The notes under the pieces: model-generated
The model's input: the letters and a program-made list of their open reading frames with translations, nothing else
Databases searched by the model: none
What the model was told of the DNA's origin: nothing
Program-made: the position numbers and the translations under genes
Shown here: positions 1 through 8,860 of the stretch, in pieces
How the letters are laid out: every line of letters starts with the position of its first letter
Position numbering within the stretch: position 1 is the first letter of the stretch
From: Hevea brasiliensis
Taxonomy: Eukaryota > Streptophyta > Magnoliopsida > Malpighiales > Euphorbiaceae
DNA: 64,000 nucleotides
Reading direction: 5' to 3'
NCBI RefSeq assembly: GCF_030052815.1
Contig: NC_079502.1
Coordinates: 35,270,050 to 35,334,049, forward strand

Positions 1-400
1 CCTACGATTTCTTTTAAATATTTATTAGGATTTTGGATTGAGAATCGGATAAGAACTCTCCTCCGATTTCTTTTAAATATTTATTAGGATTTGGGATTGA
101 GAATCGGATAAGAACTCTCCTCCGATCTCTTTTAAATATTAAAATGTTGGATTGAGAATCGGATAAGAACTCTACTCTGATCTCTTTTAAATATTTATTA
201 AAATTTTGGATTGAGAATCGGATAAGAACTCTCCTCCGATCTCTTTTAAATATTAAAATGTTGGATTGAGAATCGGATAAGAACTCTCCTTCGATCTCTT
301 TTAAATATTTATTAAAATTTTGGATTAAGAATCGGATAAGAACTCTCCTCCGATCTCTTTTATTTGAATGGGAGTCGGATGAGGACTTTTTCGACTTATC
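1..400. repeat. Short tandem subrepeats in Ogre LTR (about 51-59 bp)
   Basis: Six to seven diverged units share GAGAATCGGATAAGAACTCT, then a CTCCGATCTC motif, then TTTTAAATATT with variable A/T-rich tails, giving unit lengths of about 51 or 59 bp. The same array is in the right LTR at about 28835-29400 with a different number and order of long and short units. It lies at the U5 end of the LTR. No coding potential is visible. Copy-number difference between the two LTRs points to slippage or unequal exchange after insertion. Confidence 0.8.
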
Positions 401-1391
401 GAAATTTGATTACAGCTACACATCATAAGAGCCTAAGACCAAGGGTTCTGGCATTCGAGGATGCCAGGGACCCGAATGAGGCTTCTTTTAACTCATTGGT
501 ACCTCATGACTAGATAGGGGACATCAGACTGAATTTTACCGACCTCCTATGTAATCGCCTTACCAATACCTTTCGGTAGGCAACATTTGCTCTATTTCAT
601 TTGCTATCCCGAAACTTAATTTTACTCCGACCTCCCCCACCTTTTCCCAGTCATATTCTAGGGCTAGCCCAGTGATTCAACTTCATAACTCTCTGATTTA
701 TTATCCGAACATTTATTTAAAAAAAAAAACTCTTATGTTAAGACATCACATTATCGCTTTATAAAACTACCAGACAAGCAATTCGTAAATAAAACACCTA
801 CATTAAGAGATAATAAAAGACCAAGAATAAATGAATGACGCGAACTATTGCATCAAAAGATAAATTCATAAGAATAACCACCTACGTGGGACCTTCTGAC
901 ATAAAACAAACTTTAACAAAAATTATGAGCGTAAAAAGAAAATAAAAGCGAACACTGGATAAGGCGACGGTTCAGACACTCACCTGCAGGAAGTTGAACC
1001 TATTGAACTAACTATGGAGTCGCGAATGTTGCAGAGTTTCGGGCTAACAGTCTGGAGACTAATGCTTGCCTTGAAATGATGAATGCCTAGTTAGCATATA
1101 ATCAAACCGGAATGATAATGAATAAGATTGAGCTTCAGAAAATAAAAGTGGATATAAAGGTGGTGAAAACAGAGCTGAAACTTAAGAAAGGGTATCATAG
1201 AGCAATGAACAAACTAAAAATCAGGAATTCCAGTGTCCAATATTTCTTCCAAGAAAATACTTTAGAAAACTGGTTTCTAAGGTCTTTCTAGTTTAAAAAT
1301 AGCAGAGTAGCAAGACTGAATCAATTTTCAGAGCCTTTCCACTATAATTACCACCCTTTTCTTCCGTCCCCTTGAAAAGTTTTCATGCAGG

Positions 1392-1399
1392 TATTTATA
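1392..1399 (-). promoter_or_regulatory. TATA box of the Ogre LTR promoter (sense strand of element)
   Basis: Read on the minus strand this is CCCTATAAATACCTGC, a near-consensus plant TATA box in the orientation that would transcribe the element's own genes. The matching box in the 5' LTR is at 30408-30415 and is intact. No other minus-strand box of this quality was noticed in the LTR, so it is the best candidate core promoter for genomic RNA. Confidence 0.6.
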
Positions 1400-2027
1400 G
1401 GGACTAGGTGCTCCCCATGAAGGGTCAGGATTCATTTTGAGGGAGATGGAAGGTTCGGATTTTGAAGGACATGATCGGACACTTGGGAATTAAAGAGAAT
1501 CAGAATGAATGGCTGAGATCCTTTTCAGAAATTTTTGTCCTTTTTCTCTTCTAATCTGAAGGCTCAAATTTTCTTGTCCAGGGCGATCCGACGGCTGGGA
1601 ATAAAAGGCATCGGTCTTGTCGTCTTCTTCTTTGATCCAAGGGCTCCAGGCTCGTCCTTACAAGTAAGATCAACGGTGGAGATTGGGATGTACAGCACTG
1701 TCATGACATATTCTGGCACCTGTCAGTAATATGGGCAATTATGAGGCATGCGGTGGAGATTTTGTCTGCGAGGCTTTAACTACCTCGGCTCTGCTTATGA
1801 CGACAGTTAGCGGAAGTTGTCTTATTCTCTTTGTTTTCTGACCTCCCCTCCCTTCCGATCTTTCTAACATGATCCTTTTCCAATCTCTCATGCTGGGCTC
1901 CCCTCTTCCGACCTCTCCTACTCCGGTCTTTTCCTTTATCCAGTCCGGTTCAGTCAAAGCATTTATTCCTTTGATTTCCGAGGCATCCGCTTCGTTTTCT
2001 GCTTGCAATAAATGCTCAGATTTTCCC

Positions 2028-2035
2028 TATATATA
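2028..2035 (+). promoter_or_regulatory. TATA-like box, plus strand, inside Ogre LTR
   Basis: CCCTATATATACCCTC is followed by a pyrimidine-rich stretch and a Kozak-like GCCATG about 90 bases downstream. The right LTR has the same arrangement (31042-31049, ATG at 31138). The core is palindromic, so direction is inferred only from what follows it. Confidence 0.35.
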
Positions 2036-2123
2036 CCCTCAACGGGAAACCCCTTCTCATTTGATTTTCTCCTTTTTCCTTCTCACATCTACTATTCTAA
2101 CCGCTCCGACAATAATCCCAGCC

Positions 2124-2546
2124 ATGATAGTTGCTTTTGATCTTTTCCCGATTGTCCTCTTTATTCCTCGACTGAAAATTTATGATCCCGGTGATCGGAG
2201 AATTATGATAACCTCATTTGATGACAGTGAGAGAACTGGACTAACTTACCGACCTGGATCTAGGACTTCGATCGTATCGATCTCGAATCGTTCGACTGAT
2301 ATAATCGGCGAACTGACTTCGGGCGAGAAGACTGCTAATATTCCCCTTAACATTGGTGACTGCCCCTTAAAGCTCATTTGGCTTCTCACCGCATTGGGTG
2401 TCCCGACAGCGGCTCGATTCCGAGCAATAACATTGATGACGACCTCTCTCATCCTCATGAGAGTTATAATCCCCCCATCTGAGTTGTACATCTGTCCGAT
2501 GTCGATGGCTGGTCTAACACATCTTTTGATTCAGCCACGAGAGTAG
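2124..2546 (+). CDS. Small hypothetical ORF in Ogre LTR, antisense to the element
   Basis: A 140-codon frame begins at an ATG in good context about 90 bases after the TATA-like box at 2028 and ends about 180 bases before an AATAAA at 2726. I do not recognise the product and see no domain. It has a hydrophobic N-terminal stretch followed by a basic, serine/threonine-rich middle. The same frame in the right LTR starts at 31138 and ends early at 31317 because of deletions. The frame is also open upstream of the TATA box, and part of the opposite strand is open over the same bases, which weakens the case for coding. It could equally be the body of a non-coding LTR transcript. Confidence 0.2.
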   Translation: MIVAFDLFPIVLFIPRLKIYDPGDRRIMITSFDDSERTGLTYRPGSRTSIVSISNRSTDIIGELTSGEKTANIPLNIGDCPLKLIWLLTALGVPTAARFRAITLMTTSLILMRVIIPPSELYICPMSMAGLTHLLIQPRE

Positions 2547-2582
2547 GCTTTGACATAGGTCTTTATTAGATGGGATGTACTG

Positions 2583-2723
2583 CCGATCTGTAGAGATCGC
2601 CCCTATGATGTAATCAGACCTTTAATGTAATCCGATCTCTAGAGATCGCACAAATGATGTAATCAGACCTTTAATGTAATCCGATCTCTAGAGATCGCCC
2701 AAATGATGTAATCTGACCTTTCG
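2583..2723. repeat. 49-bp repeat, three copies, with GATC-centred palindromes
   Basis: Units start at 2583, 2632 and 2681. Two carry the perfect 16-base palindrome CGATCTCTAGAGATCG followed by a conserved AATGATGTAATC block; the first has one base change in the palindrome. The right LTR repeats this at about 31556-31700 with its own substitutions in the palindromes. Such dyads can be protein-binding sites or cruciform-prone DNA; nothing here says which. Confidence 0.7.
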
Positions 2724-2725
2724 GA

Positions 2726-2739
2726 AATAAAGTTTTATT
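2726..2739. terminator. Candidate bidirectional poly(A) signal
   Basis: AATAAA on the plus strand (2726-2731) is followed two bases later by TTTATT (2734-2739), which is AATAAA on the minus strand. The pair is conserved in the right LTR. It lies between the small plus-strand ORF (2124-2546) and the promoter of the plus-strand antisense gene, downstream of that ORF. Signal motifs alone are weak evidence in AT-rich plant DNA. Confidence 0.35.
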
Positions 2740-2998
2740 TTGACAACTATCATTTTTATTATTATTGCATTGACTATTTTCCAATCTCTGATGTGTTTAT
2801 CCGATCCGATTCCTAACTGAACAACCCTTAACCGATCCGCACTTCCAAACATTCGCCTTAATTCACCAATCTGTAACTAGCAGATCTCTTTTATTATGGA
2901 ATTTCTGGAATATTCGTGAGACATGTCATAAAGGGCTAGCGAATCCCGCGAACTGATACACCGCTTGGGACACCTTGAGCATTAAATGCTCAGACGGG

Positions 2999-3006
2999 TA
3001 TAAATA
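2999..3006 (+). promoter_or_regulatory. TATA box of the LTR-borne antisense gene
   Basis: GGGTATAAATAGGGG is a consensus TATA box 163 bases before the ATG at 3162. The right copy is intact at 31972-31979. A GTAAGG donor-like motif at about 3113 and a CTTAG about 20 bases later might mark a very short 5' UTR intron, but that is speculative. In the right LTR copia B landed at 32025, about 45 bases downstream of this box. Confidence 0.6.
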
Positions 3007-3161
3007 GGGGACGGGTTAGCCAGTTGCTTCCTTATGTCATTTTCAGCCTTTCGTGAGCAATTCCAAAATCGTCTCATTTTTTCAAGTTCTTCCGACACCG
3101 ATCACACTCCGGTAAGGGTTTTGATCTTTCTCTTAGTTTAAATTTCCTCTTTTCTTTGAAA

Positions 3162-4948
3162 ATGAGCGGCGCCGAGGGTCAAAGAGTGGCAAGCCCCCCT
3201 TCTGTTCAGGTCTCGTGGTCGTCAGATGAGGTAGAGGTAGTAGGAACAAGCAGGCGATCTGAACCCCCTAGGACCTTCATTCCAGCCCACGGTCAAGCAG
3301 CATCCTCAAGGCAAACACATTCTTCAGGGATAGAAAACTTTCCCATGGACGAGCTACCATCAATCCTTCAAGAAACTGACCTGCAGTTGTTCAGCCAAGA
3401 GTATAACATTCAGCCTGATTCATACGAGCTGATTAAGTGTCACGGCGATCTTCATGCCAATCACTTCTTCGAAGAGAATGATATGATCATGGTATACGAA
3501 GAGCAGTTAAAAGCCAGGCTGCGGTTCCCTCTTGATGTCTTCTTCAAGGAAGTTCTAAAATTTCACTAAGTGTGCATAGCCCAAGTTCACCCAAACTCAT
3601 GGCAGATCCTAGTAGCCTTCAGAGGCCTTTGCCGAGCCAAAAGACTCCGTCCTACAGCTAAGGTGTTTGCCGAACTACATAGGCTAACTCGTCAAAAGGA
3701 CGACGAGTATTGGTTCTTTCAGGCGAAGCCACATTGCGGGCTTTTTACCGATCTACCCTCCTCCTAAAGAATTGGAAGAATCGCTTCTTTATTCTGAGGA
3801 GAAAAATTCCGAACGGCTTTGAGGGTTTCCCACGCAGCTGGCTACACCAGGGTCCCTTACTTCCGAAGCGGATCACCCTGAATAGGGAAGAACGCCTAAT
3901 GGTGATGGAACTGAAAGATCAGGCGGCCCATCAGAAGTACTCTTGTTTAGATGCAGTTACGGCCAAACTGCATCATTGGACAATGCAGCTGGTCACTGGG
4001 GAAGAACGCAGGCTCCAGCTCTCTGACCTCACTGACCTTTTCTCTGTGCAGGTATGGCAAGTGGTGAGGCTTCTAAAGAGAGTCGGAAGCGGAAAAGAGA
4101 GGTCTCCCTGAAAGTGCAGGAGATGAAGCGGGCTGAGCTGCTTCAGACGCCCAGGCATTATCCTGGGGAAATGCAAGGAGGCTCGTCCCAACCCTCGGGA
4201 CAGCCGATCCCCGATGTAGAAATGGTTCGGTCTCCTCCTCGTCAAGAATCACCACCACCCCCTCCAGTTGATTCGAATGCGGAAGGGGTCCTTCCCAACC
4301 ACCTGTGAGGACCCTTTCCCGCGGTGCCCAGATCCTGATCCACTCGCTGGAGAAGAACCACATGGTTCGAGAGAACTCGGGTTTTGCTAAGGTTTTTGGG
4401 GTCCTCCATGTGCCTTCGGGAAGATCAGGCTAACCCCGAACAGCCGCGACGATATCCTGATGCAAACCATGAGCCTGATCATGGAGAGTCTGGTGAACCA
4501 ACATATTATCCGGGAGAAGGCTCACCGCTTGAGGCAGGATGTCGAGAAGGTGGGTTAGGAAGCTGCTTCCCTCCGATCTCAACTTTTGTCTGCCCAAAAC
4601 TACATATCTGAAATTGAGGGGCGGATTAAATTTTACGAGGATAAGCTGGCCGAGTAGGCTCATGTTCTTGAAGAGGTTCGGGCGCTCCGAGCTGCTGAAG
4701 TCGCTCACCTCACTGAAGAGCTTAAGGCAAAAGAAGAAGAGGCAGTGACGAGGGAGGTCGGTGCTTATGTGAACGCTCATGGGGATCTCTTGGCCGAGCT
4801 TAGGAAGCGATATCCCGAGGAGGACTTCTCTTGGATGGTGGATCTGGCTCCCCAGGACGAAGGTGAAGATAGTGAGGAGGAGGCTGAAGGTGAGAGGGGA
4901 AGCGAACAAAATGTAGAACAGGCTGGGGGTGATCCTCCAGCCGAATGA
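3162..4948 (+). pseudogene. Antisense LTR gene resembling Transposase_28 ('putative gypsy type transposon') proteins, left copy
   Basis: Plus-strand gene lying inside the LTR, opposite to gag-pol. The N-terminal part (codons 1-135 from ATG 3162) is serine/proline-rich, then acidic. The middle (about 3570-3990) carries the hallmark region with WQILVAFRGL, YWFFQAKPH, TDLPSS and LKNWKNRFFILR, which I recognise from Transposase_28-type proteins. The C-terminal part (4500-4948) is coiled-coil-like with an acidic tail. Lesions: TAA at 3567 where the right copy has CAA, a one-base deletion near 3767, loss of about 45 bases including the candidate intron donor near 4031, another one-base loss near 4287, and stops at 4555 and 4654. 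Related proteins are encoded antisense in other Tat elements such as Grande. Function is unknown. The start was chosen at the first ATG; the TTG at 3156 is unlikely. Confidence 0.65.
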
Positions 4949-5289
4949 CTTGTATAAATTTTAATTTGAAATGAAATGAAATTCCCTTTTTGTTTAATGG
5001 ATGGATGGGATCGGAAAGTATCTGAATTGCATAAGCACTTGATTTTCTGAACATGTCACAACAACTAAAAGTGATTATTAATCTAAGTGTAAGAGGTCGA
5101 GAAATACTATAAGCATGGGATCGGCTGAGAACAAACGCTAAACGGGACTTGATTAAAATTGGAAATTTGATTTGAACACTTAAGATCGGAATCATCATTA
5201 AACCGGATTGGAACCTTAACTTTATTATTCCCAAACTATTAAAAGGGAGATCGGCAGTAAGATTGGTGACATAAAGGTCTAGTGTTGGT

Positions 5290-5560
5290 TCAATCTCATT
5301 TGACAAGAGTGATCGCAAATGTAATTGACTAGTCAGGAGACTTAACAATTGGTTTGAGAGATCGGTGAGGCTTTAAATGATATGGGGACTTAGTATTGAT
5401 TCGATTCCTTTTGAGGAGAGATCGGAAATGTGAGTGACTGGTTAGGAGACTTGACGATTGGTGAGGCTTTAGACTTAGTATTGATTCGATTCCTTTTAAG
5501 GAGAGATCGAAAATGTGAGTGACTGGTAAAGGGAGACTCAGTGCAGGGGATCGATTTCAA
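5290..5560. repeat. Degenerate 80-110 bp repeats at the outer end of the LTR
   Basis: Three copies share GAGATCGGAAATGTGAGTGA, GAGACTTGACGATTGG-like and TTGATTCGATTCCTTTT motifs. The right LTR keeps two of them (43200-43390). The flanking 4949-5290 holds no ORF I would support, only AT-rich text with scattered GATCGG words. Confidence 0.55.
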
Positions 5561-5596
5561 AGTTTATTGATTTCGGGGATCGGCCAAAATATGGTG

Positions 5597-5610
5597 CCCC
5601 TCTTTACATA
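5597..5610 (-). other. Polypurine tract of the Ogre element
   Basis: Minus strand reads ATGTAAAGAGGGG directly before the LTR. A purine tract ending in GGGG at the 3' LTR border is the expected primer site for plus-strand DNA synthesis. The junction with the LTR is compressed: the right LTR terminus reads TGTCAACACCAT on the minus strand, but here GGGG is followed directly by CACCAT. Confidence 0.7.
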
Positions 5611-5689
5611 ATTCCTACTAGAAAGAATTTTCCATGTAGGGATTATGCAAAGATTCAGACCCATATTTTTGACGATTGGGCATTGAAAT

Positions 5690-8046
5690 GTTGAGGTTAG
5701 TAACAGGAATTTAAGTGTTGAAAAATTAAAGTCAACTTGGGTCAAGGAACCAGAGGTTGATTAACAAGAAATTTAAAATGCAGGAAAATTAAAATCAACT
5801 TAGAATAATGAACCAGAGGTTGATTAACAGGAAATTTAAAATGCAGGAAAATTAAAAACAACTTAGATCAAGGAACTAGAAGTTGATTAATAGGAAATTT
5901 AAAATGCAGGAAAATTAAAATAAACTTAGATCAAGGAACCAAAGGTTGATTAATAGGAAATTTAAAATGCAGGAAAATTAAAATCAACTTAGATCAAGGA
6001 ACCAGAGGTTGATTGATAGGAAATTTAAAATGCAAGGAACCAGAAGTTGATTGACAGGATATTTAAAATGCAGAAAAATTAGAATCAACTTAGATCAAGG
6101 AACCAGAGGTTGATTGACAGGAAATTAAAAATGCAGAAAAATTAGAATCAACTTAGATCAAGGAACCAGAGGTTGATTGACAGGAAATTTAAAATGCAGA
6201 AAAATTAGAATCAACTTATATTAAGGAACCAGAGGTTGATTGACTGGAAATTTAAAATGCAGGAAAATTAGAATCAACTTAGATCAAGGAACCAGAGGTT
6301 GATTGACAGGAAATTTAAAATGCAGGAAAATTAAAATCAACTTACATCAAGGAACCAGAGGTTGATTGACAGGAAATTTAAAATGCAGGAAAATTAGAAA
6401 TCAACTTAGATCAAGGAATCAGAGGTTGATTGACAAGAAATTTAAAATGCAGAAAAATTAGAATCAACTTAGATCAAGGAAACAGAGGTTGATTAACAGG
6501 AAATTAAAAATGCAGGAAAATTAGAATCAACTTAGATCAAGGAACCAGAGGTTGATTCACAGGAAATTTAAAATGCAGAAAAATTAGAATCAACTTAGAT
6601 CAAGGAACCAGAGGTTGACTGACAGGAAATTTAAAATGCAGGAAAATTAGAATCAACTTAGATCAAGGAATCAGAGGTTGATTAACAGGAAATTTAAAAT
6701 GCAGAAAAATTAGAATCAATTTAGATCAAGGAACTAGAGGTTGATTAACAGGAAATTAAAAATGCAGAAAAATTAGAATCAACTTAGATCAAGGAACCAG
6801 AGGTTGATTGATAGGAAATTTAAAATGCAGGAAAATTAAAATCAACTTAGATCAAGGAACCAGAGGTTGATTAACAGGAAATTTAAAATGCAGGAAAATT
6901 AAAATCAACTTAGATAAAGGAACCAGAAGTTGATTAACAGGAAATTTAAAATGCAAGAAAATTAAAATCAACTTAGATCAAGGAACCAGAGGTTGATTAA
7001 TAGGAAATTTAAAATGCAGGAAAATTAAAATCAACTTAGATCAAGGAACCAGAGGTTGATTGATAGGAAATTTAAAATGCATGAAAATTAAAATCAACTT
7101 AGATCAAGGAACCAGGGGTTGACTGACAGGAAATTTAAAATGCAGAAAAATTAAAATCAACTTAGATCAAGGAAACAGAGGTTGATTGACAGGAAATTAA
7201 AAATGCAGAAAAATTAGAATCAACTTAGATCAAGGAACCAGAGGTTGATTGACAGGAAATTTAAAATGCAGGAAAATTAGAATCAACTTAAATCAAGGAA
7301 CCAGAGGTTGATTGACAGGAAATTTAAAATGCAGAAAAATTAGAATCAACTTAGATCAAGGAACCAGAGGTTGATTGACAGGAAATTTAAAATGCAGGAA
7401 AATTAGAGTCAACTTAAATCAAGGAACCAGAGATTAATTGACAGGAAATTTAAAATGCAGGAAAATTAGAATCAACTTAGATCAAGGAAACAGAGGTTGA
7501 TTGACAGGAAATTTAAAATGCAAGAAAATTAGAATCAACTTAGATCAAGGAATCAGAGGTTGATTGACAGGAAATTTAAAATGCAGAAAAATTAGAATCA
7601 ACTTAGATCAAGGAACCAGAGGTTGATTATCAGGAAATTAAAAATGCAGAAAAATTAGAATCAACTTAGATCAAGGAACCAGAGGTTGATTCACATGAAA
7701 TTAAAAATGCAGGAAAGTTAAAATCAACTTAGATCAAGAAACCAGAGGTTTATTAACAGGAAATTTAAAATGCAGAAAAATTAGAATCAACTTAGATCAA
7801 GGAACCAGAGGTTGATTGACAGGAAATTTAAAATGCAGAAAAATTAGAATCAACTTAGATCAAGGAACCAGAGGTTGATTGACAGGAAATTAAAAATGCA
7901 GGAAAATTAAAATCAACTTAGATCAAGGAACCAGAGGTTGATTGACAGGAAATTTAAAATGCAGGAAAATTAAAATCAACTTAGATCAAGGAACCAGAGG
8001 TTGATTGACAGGAAATTTAAAATGCAGAAAAATTAGAATCAACTTA
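5690..8046. repeat. 63-bp tandem array, about 37 copies, between integrase and 3' LTR
   Basis: A continuous head-to-tail array with a 63-bp period (for example unit starts at 6301 and 6364). Each unit contains AATCAAC then 19 bases then GTTGATT, a 7-bp inverted repeat able to form a hairpin on either strand. Unit variants (GATTGAC or GATTAAC; AAATTTAAA or AAATTAAAA) are mixed along the array, with the first five units most diverged. There is no open frame across units although 63 is divisible by three. Tandem arrays in the 3' untranslated region are a known feature of Tat/Ogre elements and a known source of satellite DNA. Confidence 0.92.
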
Positions 8047-8860
8047 CAAAGCAAGTCTAATCTCGACACGAGGAGTTCCTCCACGACGAAGTGTACTTAA
8101 CAGGATCCCGAAGGCCAAAGATTAATGGAGGACTAGTTACAAGACTTGACCTATGACCTTATTTCTTCGGATGCCCCTTTTCTGTTCTCGACTTTCCTCT
8201 TATTTTGTGAAAAGCGCCCTTGCCGGTTTTCACTTTCCTTTCGCCCATTTGACTTGAAGCGCCCTTCCAGGTTTTTACCTCTAGTTTTTTTTTTTTTTTT
8301 AGGCCATTTCCTGTAAATCTCATAGCAAAGTACATGAGGTTATCAATTTTCAAATCCTAATCTTATGGCAAAATTTTAACTGATTAATAGTGCATTAGAT
8401 AAAGAGATTGAAGAAGGACAATATTAAAGAGTAAGTATACGGGAAAGATAAAAGGAAAGAGACAAACGTGAAGAAAGTATGACTTTATTATGGTTTTAAG
8501 AAACAAAGGTACAGTTTTAAAGAAAACGGGCATAAGGATAGATCTCACACATTCCTTGTAGTTAGCTTTGAAGTCTCTTAACTGCCATTATTTCAAGTAC
8601 TCTGAAGCCTCATGCCATGACGGTTTATTTCGATCCTCGGTTTCATGCCCCGTTCCTTATTTCTCCCTTTTGGTTCTTGGGATGCCCTTTTGGGTTTTCA
8701 CCCCTAGATTTTTTTTTTAGCTCGCTCTTTCAGGACGCCCTTTCGGGTTTTCGTCTCTTACTCATTTTTCATAAAGCGCCCTTCCAGGGTTTTCGCCTTC
8801 TTTCGCACATTTTGCTAAGAGCGCCCTTTCGGGTTTTCACCCCTACCCCTTTTTTTTTTT
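8047..8860. repeat. 3' UTR spacer with degenerate GCGCCC/GGGTTTTC repeats
   Basis: Between the 63-bp array and the integrase stop. Two clusters (8170-8300 and 8680-8850) repeat the words GCGCCCTT, GGGTTTTCACC and a following T-run at about 45-60 base spacing. Between the clusters (8300-8680) I see unremarkable AT-rich sequence. Short frames crossing this area are low-complexity and not supported as genes. Confidence 0.55.

Larger units (their letters stand above)
1..5596 (-). repeat. Ogre 3' LTR (left copy, truncated by window start)
   Basis: Position 1 aligns with about 29032 of the right LTR, and the two copies stay collinear to the PPT junction at 5596. About 0.6 kb of this LTR therefore lies outside the window. 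In element direction it holds U3 with the antisense gene (4948 to 3162), a small plus-strand TATA/ORF unit (2028-2546), a minus-strand TATA box (1392-1399) and an R/U5 end with about 55-bp subrepeats (1-400). Positions 400-1390 hold no convincing ORF, only R/U5-like sequence with an A-rich run near 720. Compared with the right copy it keeps about 1.03 kb (roughly 4308-5335) that the right copy lost. The expected terminal TGTCAA seen at the right copy's end is missing here next to the PPT, probably a small deletion. Confidence 0.9.

Noticed and set aside
4073..5348. Minus-strand ORFs of 90-182 codons over the LTR antisense gene
   Set aside because: They have no family resemblance and lie opposite the recognisable plus-strand frame; treated as shadows.
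5690..8046. Regular repeats suggesting a CRISPR array
   Set aside because: Units are directly contiguous with no unique spacers, and the context is the 3' UTR of a plant retrotransposon.
8159..8353. Lysine-rich 64-codon minus-strand ORF
   Set aside because: It begins in and crosses a long T-run and degenerate repeats; low complexity and no domain.
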